This document shows positions 26,471 through 36,091 of a DNA stretch of 64,000 bases, piece after piece. The stretch covers positions 248,001 through 312,000 of the forward strand of contig NZ_JAKZKV010000003.1 in the NCBI RefSeq assembly GCF_022808675.1, given 5' to 3'. The stretch's first letter is position 1; every line of letters begins with the position of its first letter. Source of the DNA: Parabacteroides sp. FAFU027 (lineage in GTDB: Bacteria; Bacteroidota; Bacteroidia; Bacteroidales; UBA7332). Made by a program: the position numbers and the translations under genes. Under the pieces are notes generated by a model. It was not told where the DNA came from. It ran no database searches and saw nothing but the letters and a program-made list of their open reading frames with translations.

Positions 26471-29400
26471 TCACACCTCTTCGACCTCTCCCAACTCCAC
26501 AAACCAGAGATATCCTTTTACGCTTTCGTATTTCATCTGGCTGATTAAAGACATGTAACGCGACACCTGCTTGTGGTATTTTTTATCTTTTCGCGTTCCG
26601 AATTTAAAATCAACCACAATCACCTGGTTACCATTAATAACTACGCGGTCAGGTCGGTAAAAAGCCCCATCGGGCTGTAAGATTTGCACTTCATTTTTCA
26701 CCGCTGCTTCCGGTGAAAACCAGGGTGCAATTTCCGGATTATCCAGTAGGTCATATAGATGCGCTGTAATCTCAGCTCCCTTTTCTGTTGTAATCTCTCC
26801 GGCAAACACAAGTTCCTGCACTGCATCCTCCACATCATCTATCACCACAATGCGGCTCAGGATATCGTGCATCAGATTACCATAACGACGCTCTTCCGTT
26901 CCGGCAAAGAAATCCCGGTTTCTCAAACGTAGCTGCAACCTCCCATCCGGATTCACGGAGCGATAGTTGGCCATTTTCTGCTCACCGGACTTTGTTTCCG
27001 TCTTGATTTGGGGCTTCCATCCCACACCATCCTCATAAGCCAATTGCTCTTCCGAATAATTTGAATTGAGGGAAATAAACTCCCGTTCCGAATCATCTTC
27101 CATCATGTATTCAGAAGAGTGATTTATACAGAAATGGAGCACACCGCCCAATCGCTTGGTCTCCGCTTTTTCCGATTTGGGACAAAAAGCGACCATCTCC
27201 TCTTTAGCCCGGGTAAAGGCGACATAGGCGACATTCAGGTTATCAATATAGGAATGGATTTTCTCTTCAAAATATTCAAAGGCAAAAATGGAATCGGCAA
27301 GCGATTTATTATATGGAATTGGCAATAACGGAATTTCATCAAACGGAGCTACTTTTGGCTCGCACCACAATATATTGTTAGGCTTTTGGTCAATTTCCCA
27401 GTCACAGAATGGAATCAAAACCGCTTTAAAACCCAATCCTTTTGATTTGTGAATGGTCATGATACGAATAGCATCCTGAGAATCGGGCGTAGAGATAGTC
27501 TTCTTCACTCCACTCTCCTGCCACCAATCGAGAAAGGCAATCAGGTCAGCCGATTTTCGTCCGCTGAAGTCAAGCACCATATCCTGAAAGGCCTGCAAAA
27601 AGACATTATCCGAATCATTTCCCGATTGCATAAACAAGGCCACCAAGCGCTCACACATTTCGTATAATGGCAATCCTACGACCTCTTTCAGTTCAACTTT
27701 AACCTCCTGTGGAAAATCAGCCTCACCTCCGTTATTTTTAAAAAAGTCATCGGCGGCATCTATTCCCGGATTCATCCAGATGGCATATTCCATCAATGCC
27801 ATGCGTTTCAGATTCTCATCTGTTGGCTTGCGCAGGTAATTCAGGATAGCCAGTATAAGTTTGACAATCGGAGCGTTTTTCACATACAAGGCTTCATCTG
27901 ATATGACATCGAAACGGTATTTCGGATTGGATTGTTCCTGCTTGTATTGGAGCAGACGCTCTGCCACCCGGCTCCCTTCATCTTTGGTACGGACGAGTAC
28001 GGCCATATCGCGCAACGAATAGCCTTTGTCCTGCCACTCCTCGATCACTTTAGGCAGTTGGGCTATTGCCTCATCTTTCCACTCTTTGATTTCTGATGTA
28101 TCAATAAAGTTAAAGCGGACATGACCGACCTGCTCTTTCTTCTTATCGGGAACCTGTTGATAAACGTCTTTGTATGCCTCACAGATTTTGGTTAGATAAG
28201 GAACAAGTCGTTTATCACTCTTTAGGCTATCAGGAACCTCATCATTAAATTTCAACTGTAAAGCCCTCGAGGCAACAGTAAAAAACGCATTATTGAAGCC
28301 GACGATAGCCGGACAACTCCGCCAGTTGGTACCGAGCACCTTATCGTGCATTTGTCCGCTAAACTCACGTCCAAGCTGTTGGTCAAGCAACTTCCAGTCG
28401 GAACTTCTCCAGCGATAAATACTTTGCTTGACATCACCCACAATGAGATTGGAAAGCTTTTCGGACGAAAAGTCCTGCTGAGCCAGACTTTCGTGAATCA
28501 ACGGAGAAAAATTCTGCCACTGCATGACCGAGGTATCCTGAAACTCGTCAATCATGTAGTGGTCAATCTTAACCCCAATTTTTTCATAAATAAAAGGCGT
28601 ATCTGTATCGTCTATGATACGATTGAGCAGATGAGTTGTATCTGCCAGCAACATCAGGTTATCTTCGGCAGCCAACTCCTTGATTTTATTATCAATATCA
28701 TTGAGAATCCCAAGCGTGTAAATATGCTTGCGGATAATCAATGCTGAATTGTATAACGGATACTCTTCAAAATGAGCCATAACTTGCTTGATGCAATCAT
28801 TCAGGCCATTGAGAAAAGAGGCTTTAATCGCTGCATCGTATTGCTTCGATTTACCGGCTGCTTTCCATTGGTCAATATCATCGGCCAGTTTCTGGAAAGC
28901 CGCAGTCGGTTGTTTGATTTCACCTTTAGCCAGCGTGGAAAAGAAACGTAATGGAGAACGTGCACCACCGGAGAAATCATCTGCCGTAAAGCCATTCCGG
29001 TCAATAACCGCCAATCCTCCGTTACCCAGATTCTTTGCCGTTGCTTCAAACTTAGCGACCAACTGGCTCAATTGCTGAATGTACTTCCTCAATTCGCCTT
29101 TGTCCTGCAACTTTTCGCGAATTACACCGCTGAGTTGTTTATATTTTTCTTTGAAAAGCTCGGTTCCCAGTTCGATGACCTCTTTCTTGAAGTTCCACGA
29201 TTTTCCATTTTCAATTTTCTCCTCCGAAAAACGAAGCAACCAACTCAGTATCTCTTTATTGGCGGGGTCTTCCAGGGAAAATATCATCTTATCCACCGCT
29301 TCGGTCAGGATGCGATTGGTATCGAGTTCGACATTATACCCTCCCTGCAATCCGATTTCACGGGCAAAAGCACGCATCGTCTGTTGGAAGAAACGGTCAA

Positions 29401-29713
29401 TCGTACTGATATTGAAAGAGGAATAATCATGCAAAATACTGAGCAAAATGCGGTTTGCCCGCTGATAAACCGCCTCTTCCGAAAGTTCAAACTCACGCAT
29501 CAACGTTTCCAGATAATCAGACTTACTACCTTGAGAAAGAATATCAAGCTCCTGAATAATACGTTTCTTCATCTCGTCCGTAGCCTTATTGGTAAAAGTC
29601 ACGGCAAGAATGTGGCGGTAAGCGCCATTTCCGGTAAAAAGTAATTTGAGATATTCTTCGGTGAGCTGGTGGGTTTTACCCGAACCGGCAGAAGCGCGAT
29701 ATACTGTGAGCAT
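26471..29713 (-). CDS. UvrD/Rep-family helicase with C-terminal nuclease domain (AddA-like)
   Basis: 1080-aa superfamily 1A helicase. Walker A is ASAGSGKTHQLTEEY (residues 8-22), followed by HILAVTFTNKATDEMKKRI, the Walker B region HYMIDEFQDTSVMQW, GDVKQSIYRWRSSDW and the late motif IRIMTIHKSKGLGF. The last 60 residues carry NQVIVVDFKFGTRKDKK, the D-x-K core of a PD-(D/E)xK nuclease. It probably acts in double-strand-break end processing as an AddA/RecB homologue. The AddB partner is not adjacent here. It lies 30 nt after the SUI1 gene on the same strand. Confidence 0.85.
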   Translation of the reverse strand: MLTVYRASAGSGKTHQLTEEYLKLLFTGNGAYRHILAVTFTNKATDEMKKRIIQELDILSQGSKSDYLETLMREFELSEEAVYQRANRILLSILHDYSSFNISTIDRFFQQTMRAFAREIGLQGGYNVELDTNRILTEAVDKMIFSLEDPANKEILSWLLRFSEEKIENGKSWNFKKEVIELGTELFKEKYKQLSGVIREKLQDKGELRKYIQQLSQLVAKFEATAKNLGNGGLAVIDRNGFTADDFSGGARSPLRFFSTLAKGEIKQPTAAFQKLADDIDQWKAAGKSKQYDAAIKASFLNGLNDCIKQVMAHFEEYPLYNSALIIRKHIYTLGILNDIDNKIKELAAEDNLMLLADTTHLLNRIIDDTDTPFIYEKIGVKIDHYMIDEFQDTSVMQWQNFSPLIHESLAQQDFSSEKLSNLIVGDVKQSIYRWRSSDWKLLDQQLGREFSGQMHDKVLGTNWRSCPAIVGFNNAFFTVASRALQLKFNDEVPDSLKSDKRLVPYLTKICEAYKDVYQQVPDKKKEQVGHVRFNFIDTSEIKEWKDEAIAQLPKVIEEWQDKGYSLRDMAVLVRTKDEGSRVAERLLQYKQEQSNPKYRFDVISDEALYVKNAPIVKLILAILNYLRKPTDENLKRMALMEYAIWMNPGIDAADDFFKNNGGEADFPQEVKVELKEVVGLPLYEMCERLVALFMQSGNDSDNVFLQAFQDMVLDFSGRKSADLIAFLDWWQESGVKKTISTPDSQDAIRIMTIHKSKGLGFKAVLIPFCDWEIDQKPNNILWCEPKVAPFDEIPLLPIPYNKSLADSIFAFEYFEEKIHSYIDNLNVAYVAFTRAKEEMVAFCPKSEKAETKRLGGVLHFCINHSSEYMMEDDSEREFISLNSNYSEEQLAYEDGVGWKPQIKTETKSGEQKMANYRSVNPDGRLQLRLRNRDFFAGTEERRYGNLMHDILSRIVVIDDVEDAVQELVFAGEITTEKGAEITAHLYDLLDNPEIAPWFSPEAAVKNEVQILQPDGAFYRPDRVVINGNQVIVVDFKFGTRKDKKYHKQVSRYMSLISQMKYESVKGYLWFVELGEVEEV

Positions 29714-29743
29714 GATATTTTTCTTGAAAATTGATATAGGCGA

Positions 29744-30088
29744 TTAAATAATTCTGGCTTTTACATAACCTTCTTTTTGAAGAATTTCAAGCACCTTTTG
29801 TCGAAAATCGCCCTGTACCAGAATCTCGCCATCTTTGGCTGAACCACCTACTCCACACTTTGACTTCAGCAGTTTACCTAATTCTTTCAGGTCATCCTCT
29901 GTTCCCACAAAACCGGTTACCAGTGTCACCACTTTACCTCCACGGTTTTTCTTGTCAAAACAGACCCGCAATTGTTGCTTTTCTTTGGGTAAAGTCTCTG
30001 TATCTTCGTTCTCTTCGGTTTCGTATTTAAAATCGGGATTGGTCGAATAAACAACATTCAACCGGTCTTTCCAGTCATTTTTCTTCAT
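29744..30088 (-). CDS. SUI1/eIF1-like translation factor (YciH family)
   Basis: 114-aa protein whose C-terminal 80 residues are a SUI1 domain: LRVCFDKKNRGGKVVTLVTG, LGKLLKSKCGVGGSAKDG and EILVQGDFRQKV. The N-terminal 35 residues are acidic and probably disordered. In E. coli the homologue affects start-site fidelity; the role in Bacteroidetes is not settled. It precedes the AddA-like gene by 30 nt, suggesting co-transcription. Confidence 0.88.
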   Translation of the reverse strand: MKKNDWKDRLNVVYSTNPDFKYETEENEDTETLPKEKQQLRVCFDKKNRGGKVVTLVTGFVGTEDDLKELGKLLKSKCGVGGSAKDGEILVQGDFRQKVLEILQKEGYVKARII

Positions 30089-30252
30089 AGCTCAAAAATT
30101 TTATTTCAGACAAATATAATGAGGATAAACTTAAGTCGAAGACAGCTTCTGCTCTTTTTCTTAGAACAATTTTTTTCAAGGATTTTGGTCGTTATCGTTC
30201 TCCACTCCAAATATTTTTCATAATATTGCCAACAACCTTAAATTTAAACATA

Positions 30253-30717
30253 ATGGAAAACTATCAACAAGAAAACACCGAAGAGACAACGCAAACAGTT
30301 TTAACCCTTTCAAGCCAAACAATCAGCTTCCTCGATGAAATCCGGAAGTGGACAAAGTTCTTTGCCATTTTGGGCTTTATAGGCATTGGCTTTATGGTTC
30401 TTCTGGCCATTTTTATGGGGACTGCATCATCAATTTTCCCAATGTTTGGAAACGGATTCGGAGGGGGCTCTATCTTTATCGCCATCCTCTATCTGGCATT
30501 TGCTGGTCTTTATGCCATGCCGGTAATTTATCTGAATAACTTTTCGGATAAACTTAAGATAGCGCTGGAGCAATCCAGGAACGAAGAACTGGAAAGTGCA
30601 TTTGAGAATCTGAAATCCCATTTCAAATTTGTAGGAATCATGTCCATCATTATGTTGGCTATATATGTGATTGCTATTATTTTTGCTATTGGCGGCAGTA
30701 TACTGGCCTTCCATTAA
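30253..30717 (+). CDS. Membrane protein of the DUF5362 type
   Basis: 154-aa protein with three or four transmembrane helices (about residues 35-60, 70-95 and 125-150). A cytosolic helix KLKIALEQSRNEELESAFENLKS (given in part) resembles DUF5362-type proteins known from Bacteroidetes. The start MENYQQ at 30253 is preferred over the longer open frame from 30226. It is followed by a very long inverted repeat. The function is unknown. Confidence 0.6.
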   Translation: MENYQQENTEETTQTVLTLSSQTISFLDEIRKWTKFFAILGFIGIGFMVLLAIFMGTASSIFPMFGNGFGGGSIFIAILYLAFAGLYAMPVIYLNNFSDKLKIALEQSRNEELESAFENLKSHFKFVGIMSIIMLAIYVIAIIFAIGGSILAFH

Positions 30718-30725
30718 CTTTAAAC

Positions 30726-30786
30726 AACCCGCTATAAACGCAAAAAGACGAACTTTCGATTCGTCTTTTTGCGTTTATAGCGGGTT
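30726..30786 (+). terminator. Terminator with a perfect 27-bp stem
   Basis: Bases 30726-30752 are the exact reverse complement of 30760-30786 around the 7-nt loop CTTTCGA, 8 nt after the stop codon. The central part AAAAAGACGAA/TTCGTCTTTTT acts as the terminator core. The outer AACCCGCTATAAACGC extension is unusual. Confidence 0.75.
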
Positions 30787-30801
30787 CTAATTTCCACAAA
30801 C

Positions 30802-30985
30802 AAAAAAAGCCTACTACGTTTCACAACGTCTCGGCTTTTTCGGAAGTTTTCCCGTGATCCCGAGTGGGAACACGTTATTCCTCCAGTTTAAACATTAAGA
30901 GATAGTATGTATCTTTATCTGAATCCGCATAACTGCGGTGAGAATTCTACTTCAATATTGTTTTCCGCTATTGTTTAGAAAACGA
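30802..30985 (-). ncRNA. Structured RNA of about 185 nt, 6S-like (Bacteroidales-1 type)
   Basis: A minus-strand transcript is bounded by a Bacteroidetes promoter (TTTG at 31016-31019, 19-nt spacer, GATATTTG at 30989-30996) and a terminator ending in seven U residues at 30802-30808. The terminator arms AAAAAGCC/GGCTTTTT enclose ACGTT-GTGA-AACGT, a 5-bp stem with a GNRA tetraloop, and a GAGA/AGTA internal loop like a sarcin-ricin motif. Upstream are CCGCA-GTTA-TGCGG and GTTCCCACTCGGGATCACGG. No open frame is present. The length and the GTTCCC...GGGAAAAC pairing fit 6S RNA of Bacteroidales, which binds RNA polymerase; that identity is recalled, not tested. Confidence 0.65.
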
Positions 30986-30988
30986 TGG

Positions 30989-31019
30989 CAAATATCAAAC
31001 TTAATTCGAGTATTGCAAA
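30989..31019 (-). promoter_or_regulatory. Promoter of the 6S-like RNA
   Basis: On the minus strand TTTG, 19 nt, GATATTTG. This matches the Bacteroidetes consensus at all but one conserved base and has the right spacing. The start would be near 30983-30985. Confidence 0.6.
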
Positions 31020-31368
31020 ATTATTTCGGGGAAAAATTTCAGGAAATAGTTTTTTTATGAACATCGTAAAAATATTCAAGATATTTAATCTCCTAATCCG
31101 CCAAACAATAAAACATCCTTAGCTTAGGAACCATTTTAAATAACCCCAAACATATCTACCTGATAATCAAAACCAACAGCACAGGACGGCTTCGAAAGCA
31201 AGATAAACCCATATTGTTTTCAATAAAAAAAGAAGTGAGCATATTCTCTCTGACAAAACGATAGATATACCCTTTCGAATGCAATTTCACTAATGACAAT
31301 TAAGGCTTACCAGTCTTCTTTTTTGATTAATTTATGGGACGCCTGAAATCACCTGCTTTAAAAAATAG

Positions 31369-31376
31369 TATATTTG
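31369..31376 (+). promoter_or_regulatory. Bacteroidetes-type -7 box upstream of rex
   Basis: TATATTTG, an exact TAnnTTTG, 50 nt before the rex ATG. The -33 region is weak. Confidence 0.45.
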
Positions 31377-31425
31377 CATGTAATTCAAACACAAAACTTT
31401 AATAATCAGAGGAAAAACAGATACG

Positions 31426-32052
31426 ATGCAGAAAATACCGGAACCCACCTTAAGACGTTTGCCTTGGTATTTAGCTTACCTTAAGATTTTACACAATAAA
31501 ACCACAGTAGCAGTCTCTTCAACGCAAATTGCTAATGCGATTGGAATTGACGCCTCTCAGGTAGCCAAAGATTTATCATTCGTGGAGATTGCAGGCAAAA
31601 CGCGAGTGGGATATGATGTAGCTGAACTAATAGATGTACTGGAAGCTTTCCTGGGTTTTAACTCCCATCATAAAGCATTTATATTCGGCGTTGGTAGCCT
31701 GGGAACTGCACTAATGCATGACTCAGGTCTTGAAAAATATGGATTGGAAATGGTAGCCGGTTTTGATATCCGACCGGAACTTATCGGTACTAAAATAAAT
31801 GGAATCGGGATATACGCACCCGAAGATTGCGAGGCTTTGAGAAAAACGATGAATGTGCAAATCGGAATCCTGACCGTTCCGGCTGAAAAAGCCCAGGAGG
31901 TAGCTGACCGAATGGTAGCGTCCGGAATCCGGGCTATCTGGAATTTTACGCCATTCAGAGTGAAAGTACCTGATGAAATTGTATTACAGGACACTTCACT
32001 GTTTGCTCACCTTGCCGTAATGTTTAAAAGATTGAATCAGGACGTTTTATGA
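31426..32052 (+). CDS. rex: Redox-sensing transcriptional repressor Rex
   Basis: 208-aa repressor that senses the NADH/NAD+ ratio. The N-terminal winged helix (residues 1-75) includes IPEPTLRRLPWYLAYL, SSTQIANAIGIDASQVAKDL and GKTRVGYDV. The Rossmann domain starts FIFGVGSLGTALMHD, followed by GFDIRPELIGTKINGI and the C-terminal swapped helix FAHLAVMF. It usually controls fermentation and respiration genes in anaerobes. It overlaps the next gene by 4 nt (ATGA), so the two are co-translated. Confidence 0.95.
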   Translation: MQKIPEPTLRRLPWYLAYLKILHNKTTVAVSSTQIANAIGIDASQVAKDLSFVEIAGKTRVGYDVAELIDVLEAFLGFNSHHKAFIFGVGSLGTALMHDSGLEKYGLEMVAGFDIRPELIGTKINGIGIYAPEDCEALRKTMNVQIGILTVPAEKAQEVADRMVASGIRAIWNFTPFRVKVPDEIVLQDTSLFAHLAVMFKRLNQDVL

Positions 32053-32660
32053 AAATTATAGCAGTAGGCTGGAACTACCACGACCACAATAAAGAGATGA
32101 ATCGGTCGTTTATACCCAAGGAACCAACCATTTTTATGAAGCCTGATTCGGCTCTCCTGAAAGACGGAAAACCTTTTTTTATTCCTGACTTCTCCGAAAG
32201 AATTGAATACGAAGCTGAGTTGGTTATCAAAATTAACCGGTTAGGAAAAAATATCGCACCACGCTTTGCTCACCGTTACTACAATGAAGTGACCGTGGGC
32301 ATTGATTTTACTGCACGGGACCTTCAGCAAAAGCTAAAAGAAAATGGCGCCCCGTGGGAAATTAGCAAAGCTTTTGACTCCTCTGCGGTAATTGGTGAAT
32401 TTATTCCGATTCCGGATGAATCAAGAAATAATATGGAATTCCATCTGGACATCAATAACGATACCGTTCAAAGAGGAAATAGTGCTGACATGATTTTTAA
32501 GATTGATGAAATAATTGCCTATGTCAGTCACTTTTTCACGTTGAAAATCGGAGACCTGATTTTTACAGGAACGCCCAGCGGAGTTGGCCCGGTAAATATC
32601 AATGACCACCTTCAAGGGTATATAGGCGACAAAAAATTGCTGGACTTTCAAGTTAAATAA
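32049..32660 (+). CDS. Fumarylacetoacetate hydrolase family protein
   Basis: 203-aa FAH-fold hydrolase/isomerase. The metal site is visible as EYEAELVIKINRLGKNI, with GIDFTARDLQQ and the end motif DLIFTGTPSGVGPV. Family members act on acylpyruvates or oxaloacetate (decarboxylase or tautomerase); the substrate cannot be assigned. The start overlaps the rex stop by 4 nt, an arrangement suggesting a common transcript. porU follows after 7 nt. Confidence 0.88.
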   Translation: MKIIAVGWNYHDHNKEMNRSFIPKEPTIFMKPDSALLKDGKPFFIPDFSERIEYEAELVIKINRLGKNIAPRFAHRYYNEVTVGIDFTARDLQQKLKENGAPWEISKAFDSSAVIGEFIPIPDESRNNMEFHLDINNDTVQRGNSADMIFKIDEIIAYVSHFFTLKIGDLIFTGTPSGVGPVNINDHLQGYIGDKKLLDFQVK

Positions 32661-32667
32661 CAAGCAT

Positions 32668-35600
32668 ATGTCAATTCGAAATTTTCTCATAATAATATTG
32701 CTGGCCATTACGAGTGTGACCTCAAGCCTGTTTGCCGGAAACTACACTTATGCCGATAATTCATTGCTGGCCTCCGGGAAATGGGCAAAAATCAAATTGA
32801 CCAACTCCGGAGTGTACAAGCTGACTTATTCGGACCTACGTTCCATGGGGTTTAGCGATCCGACCAAAGTTCGTGTTTATGGTTTTGGCGGAGCTATGCT
32901 CAAAGAGCAGTTCAACTATCCGAAAGCAGACACAAAAACGACAGGTGACTTACCTGAAGTACCTGTCTATAAAGGCACTGACTTTATTCTCTTTTGGGCA
33001 CAGGGAGTTATTTCATGGACGAACTCAGGATCTGGATTTACCCACACCATTAATCCTTATTCGTCTTATGCCTATTATTTCCTGACCGACAGTCAGGGAA
33101 CACCTTCCACCATTCAATCTGTAGCTTCGTTAAGCGACACACCAGATGCAACTTATACGACATTCAACGATTACGCTTTGCATGAAGTTGATTTAACCAA
33201 TATCGGTGCAACCGGCCGCGAATTCTACGGAGAGGACTTTAGTGCAACTACGTCTCAAACATTTCCGTTTACAATCAGTGGCGTTACAACGATAACACCC
33301 ATTTCTGCGAATATTGACTTTGTATCCAAAGCTGCAGCCTCTACAACTCTGAAGTTGAGCATCAATAATACAGTCGTAATCAACACGACTATGCCTGGTC
33401 CGGCAACTGGTGCTGATGAACATTATATCAGGGCTAAAGAAGTCTATGCCACAGGCAGCTATAGCAACACATCAGCTGACAACAGCTCCTACAGCTGTAA
33501 AGTTGATTATGGAAAAAGCGGAGACTCGAATTGTAAACTAAATTACATTCGTCTCAATATGGAACGCAACCTGAAGCTGTATGATACCTATACCCCTTTC
33601 CGAGTCATTGCATCTAAAGGAAAGATCGCTAAATACACGCTTGCAGGAGCAAATGCGAATGTGCAAATCTGGGATGTTACAACCGGAAAGATCAAACAAG
33701 TATTGAGCTCACTTGAAGGAACACAACTGAGCTTTACGGCTAAATCACCGGCTGATACTATTCGCGAGTTTGTAGCTGTTGATGTAAATGCCACTTTCCC
33801 TAAACCGGAATTAGTTGGTACAGTTACAAACCAAAATCTCCATGCTCTTACTCAGACCGATATGGTTATCATTTGCCATCCCGACTTCCTCAATCAGGCA
33901 GAAAAAATTGCTCAAATGCACCGGGATAAAGATAACTTCAGAGTTACTATTGCTCAGCCGGAACAGATTTACAACGAATTCTCATCAGGAACGCCAGATG
34001 CTTCAGCATACCGTTGGTTTCTGAAAATGTTTTACGACCGGGCTACCTCTGATACCGACAAGCCGAAATATTTACTGCTTTTTGGGGATGGTACGTATGA
34101 TAACAGATTGCTTGGCACCGAATGGAAAACAGCAACTCCGGCCAACAAACTGCTTACTTATCAATCCGTAAAATCTTTAGTAGAAACAGACTCTTATGTT
34201 TGTGACGATTATTTCGGGTTCCTCGATGACAACGAAGGAGCTAACATAGCCTATGAAAAAATGGATCTGGGTATCGGCCGATTTCCTGTAAGAACGGCAG
34301 ATGAAGCAACTGATGTGGTTAACAAAATATTGAACTATGTCAACAACAATGTGGAAGGGGCTTGGAAAAATAACGTTTGTTTTGTCGGAGATGATGATGA
34401 CAACAATGAACACATGAAAAATGCCAATTATCTGACACAATACCTTGAGGATTCGAATAAATCGATTATTGTCAACAAAATATTCCTGGACTCTTACAAA
34501 AAAGAATTTACATCTACCGGGAGCTCATATCCAAATGCAAAAAAGCAACTTTTCTCGCTACTTAATTCGGGTTTAATGGTTTTGAACTATACCGGGCATG
34601 GTGGTGTTAATGGATGGGCAACCGAACAGATTATTACCAAAAGTGAGATTATCGGACTTACTATGAAGAAACTCCCTCTGTGGGTAACAGCAACCTGCGA
34701 CTTTAGCCGGTTCGACGATTTCAACACCACCGCCGGAGAGGAAGTCTTCCTGAATAGCCAGGGGGGAGGAATCGGATTAATCACAACTACCCGTGTTGTT
34801 TATTCCGGCCCCAACTTCTCACTCAACTCTGCAGTGAACAAACTTTTGTTTTCAAAAAACAGCGATGGTTCGCGTTTACGACTCGGGGATATAATGAAAA
34901 CCACAAAATCATCACTGAACGGAGATCAAAATAAACTGAACTTTACGCTACTGGGGGACCCGGCATTAAAGCTCTCTTATCCAGAAAGCAAAATGGAGAT
35001 TACCGCCATTAATGATAAACCGGCCAGCGAACAACAAACCTTGAGTGCTTTGAGTGAGGTGAAGGTAACAGGCCGCGTACTTCAGACGGATGGAGCTTTT
35101 GATTCTTCATTTAACGGTATTGTGATCCCGACTGTATTTGACAGCCAGGATTCTGTCACCTGTCTAAACAATAATGGCTTTGCAGAGACGTTTAAATATA
35201 TGGATAGGACAAAGATTCTGTTTGCAGGAAAAGACTCTGTGAAGAATGGGTTGTTTACATTCAGATTTACAATTCCCAAGGACATGAGCTATTCCGGGAA
35301 ATCAGGTCGAATAAATCTTTATGCTGCCAATACAAATGGGAATGAGGCTCAGGGATATTATGAGAATTTCCTGTTAAACGGAACTAATCCCAATGCTACT
35401 ATTGATACAATTGGGCCTAAAATATCCGAGATCTACCTCAACAATTCAGACTTTAAGACTGGTGACATTGTAAATGAAAAGCCGGTTCTGATTGCTGACT
35501 TAACAGACGAAAGTGGCATTAATGTATCTGGAACTGGTATTGGTCACGACATGACTTTGATTGTAGATAATCAGCCATCACTGAGCTATAATATCAATGG

Positions 35601-36081
35601 GTATTTCTCCACAACTCCGGGAGATTCAAAATCGGGGAAATTATACTACAATATACCTACGTTAAGTGAAGGAAAGCACACCTTGGTATTTAAAGCCTGG
35701 GATATCCAAAACAATTCGACCAGTGATACAATCGAATGTATTGTAAAGGCAGGAGCCGCACCTCGTTTGTTTGACTTATACCCGACTAAGAATCCAATCA
35801 AAATCTCAGACGGAGGAGTCAGCTTCTATTTGAAACATGACAGACCAAATACAAATATATCTGTTAAGATGAGCGTTTATAATCTTTCCGGTATTGAAGT
35901 TTGGGCGCACTCAGAAACAGGACTATCGGATATGTTTTTACCGACTCCGATCACCTGGGATCTCAAACAGTCAAATGGTCAAACCGTGAGACCGGGCATA
36001 TATATTTACCGGGCTACGATTTATACCAATCAAACACAAGAAACAACACAAGCTAAAAAGCTGATTATTTTAGGTCAATAA
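32668..36081 (+). CDS. porU: Type IX secretion system sortase PorU
   Basis: 1137-aa outer-membrane cysteine protease of the gingipain (C25) family that cuts the C-terminal sorting domain from type IX cargo and joins the protein to A-LPS. It has a signal peptide (about 1-23). The catalytic pair is H644 (NYTGHGGVNGWATEQ) and C677 (VTATCDFSRFD), with LTTTRVV-type strand context afterwards. The C-terminal Ig-like part ends in the family tail GIYIYRATIYTNQTQ. It is followed 10 nt later by porV, its partner in the attachment complex. A cargo candidate is encoded at 52253-54085. Confidence 0.93.
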   Translation: MSIRNFLIIILLAITSVTSSLFAGNYTYADNSLLASGKWAKIKLTNSGVYKLTYSDLRSMGFSDPTKVRVYGFGGAMLKEQFNYPKADTKTTGDLPEVPVYKGTDFILFWAQGVISWTNSGSGFTHTINPYSSYAYYFLTDSQGTPSTIQSVASLSDTPDATYTTFNDYALHEVDLTNIGATGREFYGEDFSATTSQTFPFTISGVTTITPISANIDFVSKAAASTTLKLSINNTVVINTTMPGPATGADEHYIRAKEVYATGSYSNTSADNSSYSCKVDYGKSGDSNCKLNYIRLNMERNLKLYDTYTPFRVIASKGKIAKYTLAGANANVQIWDVTTGKIKQVLSSLEGTQLSFTAKSPADTIREFVAVDVNATFPKPELVGTVTNQNLHALTQTDMVIICHPDFLNQAEKIAQMHRDKDNFRVTIAQPEQIYNEFSSGTPDASAYRWFLKMFYDRATSDTDKPKYLLLFGDGTYDNRLLGTEWKTATPANKLLTYQSVKSLVETDSYVCDDYFGFLDDNEGANIAYEKMDLGIGRFPVRTADEATDVVNKILNYVNNNVEGAWKNNVCFVGDDDDNNEHMKNANYLTQYLEDSNKSIIVNKIFLDSYKKEFTSTGSSYPNAKKQLFSLLNSGLMVLNYTGHGGVNGWATEQIITKSEIIGLTMKKLPLWVTATCDFSRFDDFNTTAGEEVFLNSQGGGIGLITTTRVVYSGPNFSLNSAVNKLLFSKNSDGSRLRLGDIMKTTKSSLNGDQNKLNFTLLGDPALKLSYPESKMEITAINDKPASEQQTLSALSEVKVTGRVLQTDGAFDSSFNGIVIPTVFDSQDSVTCLNNNGFAETFKYMDRTKILFAGKDSVKNGLFTFRFTIPKDMSYSGKSGRINLYAANTNGNEAQGYYENFLLNGTNPNATIDTIGPKISEIYLNNSDFKTGDIVNEKPVLIADLTDESGINVSGTGIGHDMTLIVDNQPSLSYNINGYFSTTPGDSKSGKLYYNIPTLSEGKHTLVFKAWDIQNNSTSDTIECIVKAGAAPRLFDLYPTKNPIKISDGGVSFYLKHDRPNTNISVKMSVYNLSGIEVWAHSETGLSDMFLPTPITWDLKQSNGQTVRPGIYIYRATIYTNQTQETTQAKKLIILGQ

Positions 36082-36091
36082 TAAACATTAC

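Larger units (their letters stand above)
30787..31425. other. Gene-free region holding a minus-strand structured RNA
   Basis: 639 nt without a credible protein gene. It contains the RNA at 30802-30985, its promoter (30989-31019) and the rex -7 box (31369-31376). I see nothing between about 31030 and 31360. Confidence 0.6.
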
